From assembly GCF_002027705.1 (NCBI RefSeq), contig NZ_MBTG01000009.1, forward strand, positions 1 through 64,000: a DNA stretch of 64,000 bases, written 5' to 3'. Below the pieces are notes generated by a model that did not search any database, had not been told where the DNA came from, and was given only the letters and a program-made list of their open reading frames with translations. Numbering within the stretch: the stretch's first letter is position 1; each line of letters begins with the position of its first letter. A program made the translations under genes and the position numbers. Source of the DNA: Paenibacillus ferrarius (GTDB taxonomy: Bacteria > Bacillota > Bacilli > Paenibacillales > NBRC-103111). Of the stretch, positions 33,969-44,551 are shown in pieces.

Positions 33969-36900
33969 CTACATTTCCAACAATTTCGCGCCATCAAAGA
34001 AATACAGAAATTTCCCATTGATCGGCCGCTTCCAAATTTGTTCCACAGCTCGTGAATACAATGTTATTTGCTTTTCATAACGTAATTGAAGCTCGGCATC
34101 GCTGCTGCCCTTGACCGCATCCGTTTTATAATCAACCAGCACAAGGCCTAGCTCATCCTCAAACAAGCAATCAATAACCCCTTGAATCAGCACCGTCTCG
34201 CCTGACGTGGAACGATCCGTTCCCAGATAAACCTCATCTGCGGGCAATCCATAGCTAAATGGAACCTCCCGTTGGATACGGGATGCCTGTATCATTCGTC
34301 TTCCAACCTCAGTCTGAAAAAAGCGCAAAATAACAGGAATATCCACAACCGTACTTTGTTCCAACGTGAGTGTTTGCTTACTCAGCATTTCAGCTAACGT
34401 GGCCTGTATGCTCGCTTCCGTCGGCATTTCCTGCAAGGATAGATTCTGCATGACGGCGTGAACAATGGTTCCTTTTTCAGCGGCTGTCATTTTCTTCTCT
34501 TCCATGAATCTGGGTCTGCGCCAAATGGTCGCACGCGAATTGTGCTTTTCAGGAACATCTGCTTTCAAGGAAGCCATGTCGCCACCAAATGGAAGCTCCA
34601 TATCTTCGGCAATTCGATTGAGCTCCGACAGCCGTTTGATTTCCGAAACCGTTGTTTTGGCAAACAGCTTAGGCGCTTCGGAATAGGTGTAATCCCAAGA
34701 CAGCTTATCCTCCAGCCATTCCTTCCAATCACCCGCTACAGCCACAGCTTGCAAATGACTAACTCGCTCCATGCGTGCCGCATCCGGCACATTGCTTTCT
34801 GACTCCGTTATTTCTTCCAGCTGCAAGCTCTCTGGCATAATGATGGTTAGTTTCCACTGCGAAGGATCGCTCAGCAGCCGCACCCCCGAGGATGACTCAC
34901 TGAGCCCAAGACGCTCTCTCCAGAGCGCAGCATCCGGGTGACGAAGCAGCGCTGGACCAACCCAGTCGAGATAGCTTTTGGCTTTGGCCAATTCAAAGTC
35001 AGGCAAATACCACTGCGTCCTCGAAAGATGGCGTCCCCAACCACGAAGCAGTTTGTCGAGCGATTTCACGGTTCCGAGCAAATACAGCTTTTCTCTGGCC
35101 CTGGTCAAGGCAACATATAAGACACGCATTTCCTCTGCCAAAAGCTCAAGCTTCATACGCCGTTTGATCGCTAAGGAAGGCAGGGTCGGGTAGCTGACTC
35201 GCAAGGCGGTATCTACAAACCGTGGTCCGAAACCAAGCTCTTTGTGCAAGAGAAACGCATCATTCAAATCCCGTTGATTAAACATTTTTGCCATTCCGGC
35301 TACAAAGACAACAGGGAATTCCAGTCCCTTGCTTTTATGAATCGACATGATTCTTACGACGTCTTCTTGTTCACCTAGCGCACGCGCGGTCCCGAGATCG
35401 CCTCCGCTTTCCTTCATTCGTTCTATAAAACGGAGAAAGCGGAATAATCCGCGCAGTGATGTGCTTTCATATTGTCTCGCCCGATCGTACAAGGCTCTTA
35501 AATTCGCTTGTCTTTGCATGCCGCCCGGCAAGCCGCCGGCGAAATCATAATAGCCTGTTTCCCTGTAAATGTTCCAAATTAAATCAGCAAGAGAGCCCTG
35601 CCTAGCCTCGGTCCGCCATTTTTCCAAAAGACTTAGGAAATATGTCAGCTTCTGCAGAAGAGGCTCATTCTCCGCAGACTTCTCAGCTTTCACAAGCTGC
35701 AAGACCGACTCATAAAAAGGCACCGTTTTATCTGCCACTCGTATTTGCGCCAAATCCTCGGCCGTCAGCTGCACGACCGGAGAACGCAAGACGGCTGCCA
35801 GCGGGACATCTTGATAAGGATTGTCAATGACCTTCAATAACGAGAGCATGACTTCAACTTCCGTTGCCGAAAAATAGCCTGTGCTAAGCTCCGCATACGC
35901 GGGTATGCCTTGCTTTTTGAGCTCTTCAATAAGGATCGGCGACCACATCTGCGTAGCGCGCAGCAGGATCACAATATCCCGATACGTTACAGGGCGATCT
36001 CCGCCTGATTTTTTATCAAAAACCTGAAAAGTATCCTGTCCGCCCGCTCCAAGAAGTCCACGAATCTGGCGAGCAATGGTACGGGCCTCCAACTGCGCAG
36101 TTTCCAGCTCTTGTGCTTCCAGAATAGGATCAATAGCAGCTGCATGGCCATCTCCTGGTTGTTCGCTATTCCCCTCATCCTCATCTTCTGCTTCTGAAGC
36201 AAAGGACTCGCTTGCCCCCGATGTATCCGTCTCACGGTTAATCAGCAGCATTTCAACGGAGCAATCCGAGGCAGATGGCGGGTAACCCGCCCCGTAGACA
36301 AGCTCAGCCCGCTCATCATAGGCAATTTCACCTACGGATTCGTTCATTATTTGCTTAAAAAGAAAATTCACCGCATCTACGACTTGCAGCCGACTGCGGA
36401 AATTACGCGCCAGATCAATTCTCCCGCCTTCAGCAGGCGATTCTGATGTTTCATCTTTATTAGAACGGTACGCCTTGTACTTCTCCAGAAAAAGACCTGG
36501 CTCAGCCAAACGGAACCGATAAATACTTTGTTTCACGTCACCCACCATAAAGCGATTGCCAGGCTTCGCATTCGAAATCAATTCAACGATCGCTTCCTGT
36601 ACACGATTCGTGTCTTGATATTCATCCAGAAGCACCTCGGCAAACTGTCTACGGTAAGCAAGAGCCGCTTCCGAAGGAATTAATTCACCAGGGATAGCGC
36701 CAGGGGCACTGAGGATTTGCAAACAATAGTGCTCTAAATCCGCAAAATCGATCAGCCCCTTCGCCTGCTTCCCTGTTTGATATCGCTGTCCGAAATCAGC
36801 AACCAGGTCCACTAAGGTGTGCAGAAGCGGAGCCATATCGGCAATTTCTTGGTGAAATTGTTCCGGTGTGCGGCCGAAGAGCTCTTCCTTTATTTTATTG

Positions 36901-37931
36901 ATTTGCTCTTTGGCTTTGTTGCGCAGCTCCTTAACTTCCTCTTGGAGCTCTTTGTCGTAGTCGTCGCCTTTGCAGGCTTTGAGCTTGCCAAATTCAACGG
37001 TCTGAAAGCCCAGATACAGCACGGACCATGGATAGGTGGTCGTTTCTAACAAGTTGTTCACGAGCAGCAAATCTTCCCGTAAATTGTCCAAATACGGTGC
37101 CGGCCCGCCAGGGGATTCCGCGATGTCTACGGCTTGGCGCAGCAAGTCCGCTGCGCCTTCCAAATCCAGCGTCAGGTCGCGAATCAGACTCTGCTCCCAG
37201 AGCGAGTAATCCACCGGCGCCGCAGCCGCCGCAACGTAAGGCAGCGCCTCCTCTACCACGGAGGCAACCTCCTCCGGCATCTCCTGCGCGGCCGGCGGCC
37301 CAAACATCGAAGCCGTCGCCCTTAGCCAGTGCTCCGGCCACGGATGAGAGCGCGACACATCATACAGCTTCTGAATCAGCTGCATGATCGCGTCGTCGTT
37401 GCGCTCGCCGCTGAACGAATCGACCAGCCGCCAGAAGGCGCTGTTCTCTCCGCTTGCGGCGTAATATTCTTCAAGCATTTCGCCAAGCAAATCCTGGCGA
37501 AGCAGCTCGGCTTCCGTTTCATTCGCGATGCGAAAGCCGGGATCAAGCCGAATAAGGCTGAAATACCGCTGCACGACTTCCAGGCAGAAGGAATGCAGCG
37601 TCGTAATCGAGGCGCGCCCCATCAGCGCAAGCTGCTTCCGCAGATGCTGTGAATGCGGCTGCTTCATCAGCTCTTGTTCCAAAGCATCTCGAATCCGATG
37701 CTTCATTTCGGAGGCGGCCGCTTTGGTGAACGTTGCGACCAGCAGCCGATCTACATCTACCGGCTCCCACTCGTCCGAGATCCGGCGTATAATCCGCTCG
37801 ACGAGCACGGCTGTTTTTCCTGAGCCAGCCGCTGCGGCGACCAGCATATTTTGACCCTTAAGCGTAATAGCGTCCCATTGATCATCCGTCCATGTGCTTC
37901 CGGGAGGCTTAGGCTGTTGTTGTTTCTTCAC
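33969..37931 (-). CDS. addA: ATP-dependent helicase/nuclease subunit A
   Basis: The 1320-residue protein is a UvrD-type helicase with a C-terminal RecB-family nuclease. The P-loop is AAAAGSGKTAVLVERI (about 33-48), motif II is LLDEYQDTNR, motif III is MVGDVKQSIYRFR, and the nuclease motif LGLVLVDYKTD is near residue 1270. AddAB resects double-strand breaks and loads RecA after meeting Chi. It starts with GTG (37931), with AGGAGA upstream, 25 bases after addB. The family is usually about 1230 residues; a Glu/Asp/Ser-rich insert near residue 560-600 accounts for some of the excess. Confidence 0.95.
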   Translation of the reverse strand: MKKQQQPKPPGSTWTDDQWDAITLKGQNMLVAAAAGSGKTAVLVERIIRRISDEWEPVDVDRLLVATFTKAAASEMKHRIRDALEQELMKQPHSQHLRKQLALMGRASITTLHSFCLEVVQRYFSLIRLDPGFRIANETEAELLRQDLLGEMLEEYYAASGENSAFWRLVDSFSGERNDDAIMQLIQKLYDVSRSHPWPEHWLRATASMFGPPAAQEMPEEVASVVEEALPYVAAAAAPVDYSLWEQSLIRDLTLDLEGAADLLRQAVDIAESPGGPAPYLDNLREDLLLVNNLLETTTYPWSVLYLGFQTVEFGKLKACKGDDYDKELQEEVKELRNKAKEQINKIKEELFGRTPEQFHQEIADMAPLLHTLVDLVADFGQRYQTGKQAKGLIDFADLEHYCLQILSAPGAIPGELIPSEAALAYRRQFAEVLLDEYQDTNRVQEAIVELISNAKPGNRFMVGDVKQSIYRFRLAEPGLFLEKYKAYRSNKDETSESPAEGGRIDLARNFRSRLQVVDAVNFLFKQIMNESVGEIAYDERAELVYGAGYPPSASDCSVEMLLINRETDTSGASESFASEAEDEDEGNSEQPGDGHAAAIDPILEAQELETAQLEARTIARQIRGLLGAGGQDTFQVFDKKSGGDRPVTYRDIVILLRATQMWSPILIEELKKQGIPAYAELSTGYFSATEVEVMLSLLKVIDNPYQDVPLAAVLRSPVVQLTAEDLAQIRVADKTVPFYESVLQLVKAEKSAENEPLLQKLTYFLSLLEKWRTEARQGSLADLIWNIYRETGYYDFAGGLPGGMQRQANLRALYDRARQYESTSLRGLFRFLRFIERMKESGGDLGTARALGEQEDVVRIMSIHKSKGLEFPVVFVAGMAKMFNQRDLNDAFLLHKELGFGPRFVDTALRVSYPTLPSLAIKRRMKLELLAEEMRVLYVALTRAREKLYLLGTVKSLDKLLRGWGRHLSRTQWYLPDFELAKAKSYLDWVGPALLRHPDAALWRERLGLSESSSGVRLLSDPSQWKLTIIMPESLQLEEITESESNVPDAARMERVSHLQAVAVAGDWKEWLEDKLSWDYTYSEAPKLFAKTTVSEIKRLSELNRIAEDMELPFGGDMASLKADVPEKHNSRATIWRRPRFMEEKKMTAAEKGTIVHAVMQNLSLQEMPTEASIQATLAEMLSKQTLTLEQSTVVDIPVILRFFQTEVGRRMIQASRIQREVPFSYGLPADEVYLGTDRSTSGETVLIQGVIDCLFEDELGLVLVDYKTDAVKGSSDAELQLRYEKQITLYSRAVEQIWKRPINGKFLYFFDGAKLLEM

Positions 37932-37956
37932 GTATCCATTCTCCTTTCCGTCCGTA

Positions 37957-40900
37957 TTAATGGCTCACCTCTTGCTCCAAATCGGACCAAAGCTGATCTT
38001 TTCCTCTTTGCTTCAAGACATGGAGTTCGTTTCCTTCAAACAAAGGATCAAACTGACAAATCGATTTATAAGAACAGTACAAGCAGGCTGTTTTTTTGCC
38101 CAAACGATACGGGGAAATATCGACATGGCCATCCGTAATATCGGTACCGATCTGCTTGACTTGCTTGCGTACATATTTGCGCAGCGTATCCCACTGCTCG
38201 TCCGTAGCAACCGAGGAGCTGGAATAGAAGCTGCCGTCTTTCTTCAAGGCGACCGGAATCAGCTGAGAATGTCCTGCACTTTGTAACAGTTCATCATCCA
38301 TCAAGCCGGCGACTTCCGCATCAGCGGTAATAAGCCCCTTCATCTTAAAACGTTTGCGCAGCTCCTTCTCAATTTGAGCAGGATCAAGCGCATTTTTTTG
38401 CTGCAGCATCGGGTTATGGACGTGGAAATACAGGACGCCTGCCGGCTTGGCGGCAATGCCCAGCCACTGCTCGGCATGGGTAATAATGACGTCCAAATAC
38501 GTCAGCATTTGCAGCGAAAGCCCATAATACACCTCAGATAGCTGCAACGAGGTTGTGCTCGATTTGTAATCGATGACCCGCAACAGAACGCCCTGTTCGC
38601 CGTCTGCGCGATCGACCCGGTCAATACGCCCAATGATTTCCATGGTGCAGCCATTCTCAAGTTCAAAGATCAGCGGCGGCAATTCTTTGCCAGGCCCAAA
38701 GTCAATCTCCAAACCAAGCGGCTCAAATTGACCATGCTTCGCATGCTCGCCAAGCACGACGGCCGCCCTTCCCACAACCTGCTTCAATTTCCGCGCAATA
38801 TAGGCATAGCGGCTTGAACTCAGCAAGATTTCGCCTTGCAGCCTTGGGGCAAGCTCATCAACAACCTGAGCGGAACGCTCCATGCATTGCTCCGCCGTCA
38901 GCGAGCCCCAGTCAAGTTGATCCTGCTGCAGCTTCTGGACAAATTGATTGAGCGCCGCGTGGAACAATTGCCCAATATCCGGGGCATCCAATCGGTAGAC
39001 CCTTCGCTCCTGCAGCCTTAAGCCATGCGAAACAAAGTGCGAGAATGGGCACGCGACATATTTCTCCATCCGTGAAACACTCGCTCGTAGATTTTGACCG
39101 TACAGCAGCTTGCTTGTTCGGAGGCTGAGCCCTTCCTCTTTATTCGTATATTGCAAAGCTTGAACGACGGATTGAAGCTTCATTTGCCACTCCGGCTTGG
39201 CTGCATACCAGTTAAAGGTTTCCCACCAAAGATCATCCATGCGGCCACCCAGCATCCAGTGCTTCATGCGGACTGCCAAATAAGAAATCGCCTGATTCGG
39301 ATGGGCAATATAATAAGACTGTTCGTTTGCTGACGACTCATTCGAAGGTTCAGCCAACAATAGCGGAGCTTCTGTTCCCGGAAAGAGCTGGCGAATTTGC
39401 TTGATAAGCTCAGAGGGCAGCAGTGATTTCCCTTCCTCATCAGCCAGCGGATAGCTCAACCATAATCTTTTCCCTGGCACGGTTAGCGAGGTATACACAA
39501 TAAACTGCTCGTCCAGCAGCTTGCGGCGGCTTCCATCTGCCATCGGAAGTCCGGAATCTGTTAAAACCGTTCTCTCTGCTTCCGTCAAAACCCCTTTTTC
39601 AGCCATCTGAGCGGGAATGACCCCATCATTTACACCCAATATGTAAGCATAGCGAATTCCGCTGGAACGTGTCCGATCCATGCTCCCAATGAGCAGCTGA
39701 TCCATGGAAGGAGGAACCAGACCCAGCTTCATGCTCTCCATCCCCGTCTCGATGAGACCATTAAACAGCTCTAATGACAGATCATCTTCGCCCATTGTCT
39801 CCACCAGTTGATCCAGCATATCCATGACACTGTTCCACATTTGTCCGTGCTCACGGGCTTTTTCTGGCTTGCCATCGCGGGTTGCCGCCTCGCTCCATGC
39901 CTCTAATTTCTCCGGCGCCTGCACCGAGACCAAGAGATCATACAAAGCAGCGACTTGATCCTTGACGGATTTGGCTTGCTGCAGCTTTTTGGAAAACGCC
40001 AGCAAAGGCTTGACTACCCATTCTTTGCTTGTGTTCAATGCATCCAGCTCCGCAGTTGGCTCCTGCGCCTGCTCATCCGCTTGCTCCAAGTTGGCCCGGA
40101 ACTTAAAGGTCCATGGCTTGCCGTCCGTCCACCTATACCCTTGAATTCCAAAAGCCAATACATAGTTCTCTAGTTTATCCAGCTCTGTTCGCTGGTCGGC
40201 TGCTTCTACAGGGATCAACAAGTCTGTTTTGACACAGCGAAACACGGCATCGTAATGCCAATTATGCTGCACGACCTCCAACGCAGACCGAATGAACTCT
40301 ACGAGGGGATGATGAAGCACTGAGCGCTTTTGGTCAAAAAAGTGAGGAATATCATAGTCGGTCAGCATCGCTTTCAACAGATCCTGATAACCTTCCATAT
40401 TTCGCACCATGACGGCTATTTCTCGCCACCGCACGCCTTGCTCGCGAACGAGCTGCAGCATATCACGAATGGCCCCTTCAACTTCGGCACGGCGGTGAAC
40501 CGCTTCTTTAATCACAAGCTGGTCGCTTAGCTTCTCATTGGATGCCGGTTGATAACGCCGAGCTGCTCCGCCAATCCGTCGATCGAAGTTGCGTTCCAAA
40601 TAACCAAGAGCCGGACTATCTTCATAACGAGGCGAGTGCTCAGGCGCCAGCAAATGAACCTCCGGCGCATGCAGCCCAAGCTGCCAAATCATCTCTTGCA
40701 TGCGAACCATCGTCATCGCTGTCGGATGAAACAGATCCAGCTCGTCCGGTTTATCTTCGGCTTGCAGTTCTCGGTCCACACAAAGTGTAATCGTCACTTG
40801 TCTGCAATTCGCAAATAAAGCGCCCACGACAGCAAACTCTTGCGGTGTAAAGCCGTGGAAGCCGTCAATCCAGATCGAAGCCGAACGCAAATAGGCAGAC

Positions 40901-41484
40901 TTGGCTATCTGCTCGGCCAGCAGCGTCAAATAATCCTCACCGTCCAAATATTGACGTGCCAGCTCTGCCTCAAATTGGCGGTAAACCAGCTGTATATCAT
41001 GCATTTTGTCGCGCAGCAAACCACTTTCACCCAGTGCCGTCGCACGTTTAGCCTCATGCTCCGTGAGCTGCTTAGCCGTCACACAATATCGCTTCATCTC
41101 CGTAAAAAGCTGATTCAATCTGTCGACAAATCCCATTTGCTCAGCGGAATGTCCGAATAGGCGAAGCTGATCTTTATATTTATGTAAAATGCTTGTTAAG
41201 AGCAATTTCTTGCCTGTATCATCAATCGGCAGTCTGACCGTGCCGCCCTCTTCCTGCATGACACGCCATGCCAAACGATGGAAGCTCAGCACTTGTGCGC
41301 GGATCATCCCGCGAATGCCGGGATCTGATACTAGCGCGTGCTCTGCTTGAAAAGTTGCCTGCTCCGGCACTAGTAAAATAAGCGGATCACCTTCCGGCTC
41401 TGCCGCCAAAAGCTGCTTCATCTCATCTAAACAACGTTCACTTTTCCCACTACCGGCTCTGCCGATCACGAATCGAATAGACAT
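37957..41484 (-). CDS. addB: ATP-dependent helicase/deoxyribonuclease subunit B
   Basis: The 1175-residue protein has the AddB P-loop GRAGSGKSERCLDEM at residues 8-22 and a C-terminal nuclease domain with LRVIDYKSS. The four cysteines of the family's iron-sulfur cluster are visible: one in KYVACPFSHF (about 800) and three in CLYCSYKSICQF near the C-terminus. AddB recognises Chi and holds one nuclease site. It is the first gene of the repair operon; the ATG has GGAGG 6 bases upstream. Confidence 0.95.
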   Translation of the reverse strand: MSIRFVIGRAGSGKSERCLDEMKQLLAAEPEGDPLILLVPEQATFQAEHALVSDPGIRGMIRAQVLSFHRLAWRVMQEEGGTVRLPIDDTGKKLLLTSILHKYKDQLRLFGHSAEQMGFVDRLNQLFTEMKRYCVTAKQLTEHEAKRATALGESGLLRDKMHDIQLVYRQFEAELARQYLDGEDYLTLLAEQIAKSAYLRSASIWIDGFHGFTPQEFAVVGALFANCRQVTITLCVDRELQAEDKPDELDLFHPTAMTMVRMQEMIWQLGLHAPEVHLLAPEHSPRYEDSPALGYLERNFDRRIGGAARRYQPASNEKLSDQLVIKEAVHRRAEVEGAIRDMLQLVREQGVRWREIAVMVRNMEGYQDLLKAMLTDYDIPHFFDQKRSVLHHPLVEFIRSALEVVQHNWHYDAVFRCVKTDLLIPVEAADQRTELDKLENYVLAFGIQGYRWTDGKPWTFKFRANLEQADEQAQEPTAELDALNTSKEWVVKPLLAFSKKLQQAKSVKDQVAALYDLLVSVQAPEKLEAWSEAATRDGKPEKAREHGQMWNSVMDMLDQLVETMGEDDLSLELFNGLIETGMESMKLGLVPPSMDQLLIGSMDRTRSSGIRYAYILGVNDGVIPAQMAEKGVLTEAERTVLTDSGLPMADGSRRKLLDEQFIVYTSLTVPGKRLWLSYPLADEEGKSLLPSELIKQIRQLFPGTEAPLLLAEPSNESSANEQSYYIAHPNQAISYLAVRMKHWMLGGRMDDLWWETFNWYAAKPEWQMKLQSVVQALQYTNKEEGLSLRTSKLLYGQNLRASVSRMEKYVACPFSHFVSHGLRLQERRVYRLDAPDIGQLFHAALNQFVQKLQQDQLDWGSLTAEQCMERSAQVVDELAPRLQGEILLSSSRYAYIARKLKQVVGRAAVVLGEHAKHGQFEPLGLEIDFGPGKELPPLIFELENGCTMEIIGRIDRVDRADGEQGVLLRVIDYKSSTTSLQLSEVYYGLSLQMLTYLDVIITHAEQWLGIAAKPAGVLYFHVHNPMLQQKNALDPAQIEKELRKRFKMKGLITADAEVAGLMDDELLQSAGHSQLIPVALKKDGSFYSSSSVATDEQWDTLRKYVRKQVKQIGTDITDGHVDISPYRLGKKTACLYCSYKSICQFDPLFEGNELHVLKQRGKDQLWSDLEQEVSH

Positions 41485-41608
41485 ACAGGGCCTCCTTCAT
41501 GCTTTCCTCGGAAAGCTTGCTTCGTTAGCAATTCTCACTTCTCTATCTTTCCTATTCTATCATACTTTTGGTAGAAATGAGGCGTGGCAGATGATGGGCC
41601 TTTCCCAA

Positions 41609-41663
41609 ATCAAAGAAGCTGATCCTCCGATTTATTGTTAACGGAGAGATCAGCTTCTTTGAT
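41609..41663 (-). terminator. Long hairpin after the citrate synthase gene
   Basis: A perfect 16-bp inverted repeat (ATCAAAGAAGCTGATC and its complement) with a further CCG/CGG inside lies 10 bases past the stop. The T content is inside the stem (CTTCTTTGATTT) rather than a clean tail, but it is a likely terminator. Confidence 0.65.
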
Positions 41664-41672
41664 AATCAGTTC

Positions 41673-42788
41673 TTAGGATTGCCGAAGAGAGACGGGCAGT
41701 TCGCCAATATAGGTGGATTGTGGTCTGAAAATCCGATTGCAGCTGGCTTGTTCCAAGAGATGGGCCGTCCAGCCCACCATGCGGCTTGCCGTGAAGCTGG
41801 CTGTAAACAAATGTGGCGGCAGCTCAATGGCACGCATAACCGCTGCGGCATAAAACTCCACATTCACATATAAATTCCTTCCAGGCTTATAAACAGCCAA
41901 CAAATCAACAGCTGTCTTCTCAACGTGGACAGCCAGCTCGAACCAGGGATCTTCGGAGGACAACTCCGTCATGATCCGTCTTAATGCTTCTGCTCGCGGA
42001 TCGTTCGTTTTGTATATGCGATGCCCAAATCCCATTAGGCGTTTGCCGGATGCCAGTTGATTGCGCAAGTACTCCTCTGCCCGATCTTTGCTGCCTATTT
42101 CGTCCAGCATATGAAGCACTTCCGAAGGGGCTCCTCCATGCAGCGGGCCTTTCATCGCACCTATGGACGCACAAAGCGCCGAAGCCAGATCCGATTGCGT
42201 AGATAAGACAACACGCCCGGCAAACGTTGAAGCATTCATCCCATGCTCCATCGCTAGAATAAAATAAGCGGTCAGTACCTTCACATGGCTGGGCTGCGGG
42301 ATTTCACCTGTCAGCATATACAAGTAATTGGCAACATGATCCAAATCTGTATGAGGCGCTATGGGCGAAAGTCCACGTGATTGTCGATATTTATACGCAA
42401 TAATCGTAGGAAGCAATGCCGTATAGGCGATTATTGCCTTATCGCTTGGCGGCCAAGCAGACTGCGTATTATCGCCTGTACCCAGCACAGAGATCGCTGT
42501 GCGGAGGATGCTCATCATATCGCTTTCATTAGGCAGCAGGTCAAGTACGCTTTCAAGCGTTGCCGGCAAGGTACGTCCGGCGACCCATTGCGCTTTAAAT
42601 TCATTAAGTGTCTCTTGACTGGGAAGCGAGCCATACCACAGCAAATAAGCTGTCTCTTCGAAGCTTTTGTGCAATGCCAACTCCTTGGCCTCGTATCCCC
42701 TGTAGACCAAATTGCCATTCTGTCCATCAACCAATGATAACTCCGTTTCTGCTGCGATTACCCCTTCTAATCCTGTTACTGATGCCAT
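41673..42788 (-). CDS. Citrate synthase, CitA-like
   Basis: The 371-residue protein matches short Gram-positive citrate synthases (B. subtilis CitA or MmgD class). Active-site histidines are H182 (AMEHGMNAS) and H217 (KGPLHGGAP), with H256 in GFGHRIYK. At the position of the catalytic aspartate (NVDFYS in most family members) the sequence reads NVEFYA, with E311. A Glu here is compatible with binding but may lower activity. It condenses acetyl-CoA (or propionyl-CoA in methylcitrate synthases) with oxaloacetate. It stands alone between hairpins and is probably not the main TCA-cycle enzyme. Confidence 0.85.
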   Translation of the reverse strand: MASVTGLEGVIAAETELSLVDGQNGNLVYRGYEAKELALHKSFEETAYLLWYGSLPSQETLNEFKAQWVAGRTLPATLESVLDLLPNESDMMSILRTAISVLGTGDNTQSAWPPSDKAIIAYTALLPTIIAYKYRQSRGLSPIAPHTDLDHVANYLYMLTGEIPQPSHVKVLTAYFILAMEHGMNASTFAGRVVLSTQSDLASALCASIGAMKGPLHGGAPSEVLHMLDEIGSKDRAEEYLRNQLASGKRLMGFGHRIYKTNDPRAEALRRIMTELSSEDPWFELAVHVEKTAVDLLAVYKPGRNLYVNVEFYAAAVMRAIELPPHLFTASFTASRMVGWTAHLLEQASCNRIFRPQSTYIGELPVSLRQS

Positions 42789-42959
42789 GTGCGCGTCCCT
42801 TCCTTCCGATGAGCAGTAATTAACTTCTTATTCTCATCTTAGTTGGTTTGCGCCGATTCATCCAATTGGCTTTTTCTGTCATCCTGATAAAAAAAATTCA
42901 ATAATTTATTTTTATTGATCATATAAATTTATCGATATAGGGCAGTGAGGCTGTAAGAC

Positions 42960-43039
42960 AAATAAGAGCCCCCAAAGGCTTCTACTCCGCTCAAATAACC
43001 TCTTTGCGCGTGAATAGAAGCTTTCAAAGACTCTTATTT
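42960..43039 (-). terminator. Large inverted repeat after rlmI-like gene
   Basis: AAATAAGAG pairs with CTCTTATTT at the base and AAAGGCTTCTA with TAGAAGCTTT above it, around a 30-base loop, 18 bases past the stop. The shape suits a terminator, although the loop is long. Confidence 0.6.
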
Positions 43040-43057
43040 CTCCGAGGCAGCAGCTAC

Positions 43058-44428
43058 TTACTTGCTCCGCACCTCGAAGATAGCGAATTTCAAATAATGA
43101 CCCTCATCCACGCCAAGAATGCGGGGATGATCCATCCCTGCTTCACGGAACTCGATTAACCGGAGAATTTTACCGGCATCTGTCGCCGCGGCATGAATCG
43201 TTTCAAGGAAAAGCTCAGGGTGCATATGGTAGGAGCAGCTCGCTGTAACGAGGTATCCTCCCTCATTCACAAGCTTCATCCCGTGCAGGTTGATATCTTT
43301 GTAGCCTCGGCAAGCGCCTTCTACAGCGCTTTTCGTTTTGGCGAATGCCGGTGGATCCAGAATGACGACATCCCAAGTCCGACCGCCTGTTGCTACAGGC
43401 TTTGACGTATCCACTTTCGTTTGCCCACTGCCGCCATTCGCGCGCACTTTGCGCTCATCCAAGCCTTTGACCTGTGTACGCAAATAGTCAAAAGCATCGG
43501 CAACCACGAACTCTACGCGTTCTTCAAAACCATTCAGTGCAACGTTCGTCCGCGCGCTCTCGATGGCATGCTCCGAAATGTCGAGGCAGGTTACCTTTTT
43601 CGCCCCAAATTTACATGCGTTAAGCGTGAAACTTCCGGTATGCGAGAAGCATTCCAGCACGGAAGCGCCATCCCAGTAAGGGAAAGTAACCACTTTCCCA
43701 TTGGCATTGACCGGAAGCATCTGGCTTATTCCATTTTCTTCGATTTCCTTCAGCTCAATACCGCTGCGATGGCCCCAACCGGTCATTAAAGGACCGATGG
43801 CTGCGCGATTTTCTCTTTGATCGAAGAAATAGCCCGTTTTCTGTCCATCTTCAATGTCGACGCGAATTCGCAAGCCATTCTCCAGAATGTCTACATGCTT
43901 CGTACATTCGCCATACAGCAGTCCCTTGGTCTGCTTCAAGCCTTCCAGCTCACGAATGGAGACATCGCTGCGCTCGAAAATGCCCTTTGGGTTCATGACC
44001 TGAACCAATGCGGCAACAATGTGCTCGCGGCAGCGATCCATGCCCATCGTAAGAATTTGTACGACCAGCGTATCTTCAAATTTATCGACGATCAGCCCTG
44101 GAAGGAAATCAGCTTCCCCATATACCAAACGATAGGATTGCGCATCTTTTACGAAGCGCGTGCGATGCTGCAAGCAGCGTGTAAAGCGCTCCACGAAAAA
44201 CTCGGTGGTCATTGCTTCCAGCGGTTTGTAGGATACGATTCGGACCGTTATTTGTGAAGCCTCGTTAAAATAGCCCGTTGCCAAATATTGACCCAAATGT
44301 GTTTGCACAGGGACAAGCTGTCCTGGTTCGATGTCTCCGTCTACACGCTCAATTTCACTCTTGAACACCCAAGGGTGTCCTTGCTCCAAACGAGGTTTGC
44401 GTTTCTTAAATAGAAATACTGCTGCCAT
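43058..44428 (-). CDS. Class I SAM-dependent rRNA methyltransferase, RlmI family
   Basis: The 456-residue protein has an N-terminal PUA domain (LEQGHPWVFKSEIE), a central EEHEE-type region (GLIVDKFEDTLVVQ, KTGYFFDQREN) and a C-terminal Rossmann methyltransferase (SVLECFSHTGSFTLNA; VVILDPPAFAKTK; YLVTASCSYHM with a catalytic Cys). E. coli RlmI makes m5C1962 in 23S rRNA. A stretch of about 40 residues (RSGIELKEIEENGISQMLP) lies before the SAM motif and looks like an insert. I start at the ATG at 44428; an upstream GTG at 44464 lacks a ribosome site. Confidence 0.88.
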   Translation of the reverse strand: MAAVFLFKKRKPRLEQGHPWVFKSEIERVDGDIEPGQLVPVQTHLGQYLATGYFNEASQITVRIVSYKPLEAMTTEFFVERFTRCLQHRTRFVKDAQSYRLVYGEADFLPGLIVDKFEDTLVVQILTMGMDRCREHIVAALVQVMNPKGIFERSDVSIRELEGLKQTKGLLYGECTKHVDILENGLRIRVDIEDGQKTGYFFDQRENRAAIGPLMTGWGHRSGIELKEIEENGISQMLPVNANGKVVTFPYWDGASVLECFSHTGSFTLNACKFGAKKVTCLDISEHAIESARTNVALNGFEERVEFVVADAFDYLRTQVKGLDERKVRANGGSGQTKVDTSKPVATGGRTWDVVILDPPAFAKTKSAVEGACRGYKDINLHGMKLVNEGGYLVTASCSYHMHPELFLETIHAAATDAGKILRLIEFREAGMDHPRILGVDEGHYLKFAIFEVRSK

Positions 44429-44551
44429 TATAATCTTAGCCGTCCTTTGCGTGAAACCGTTCACCTCATCAGCTTGCTTGTCATGCTTGTCTGTACGGTC
44501 ACATATATTGGTTGAAAATAAGTAGTCCGCTCACGAAGGAGAATCTCTACG

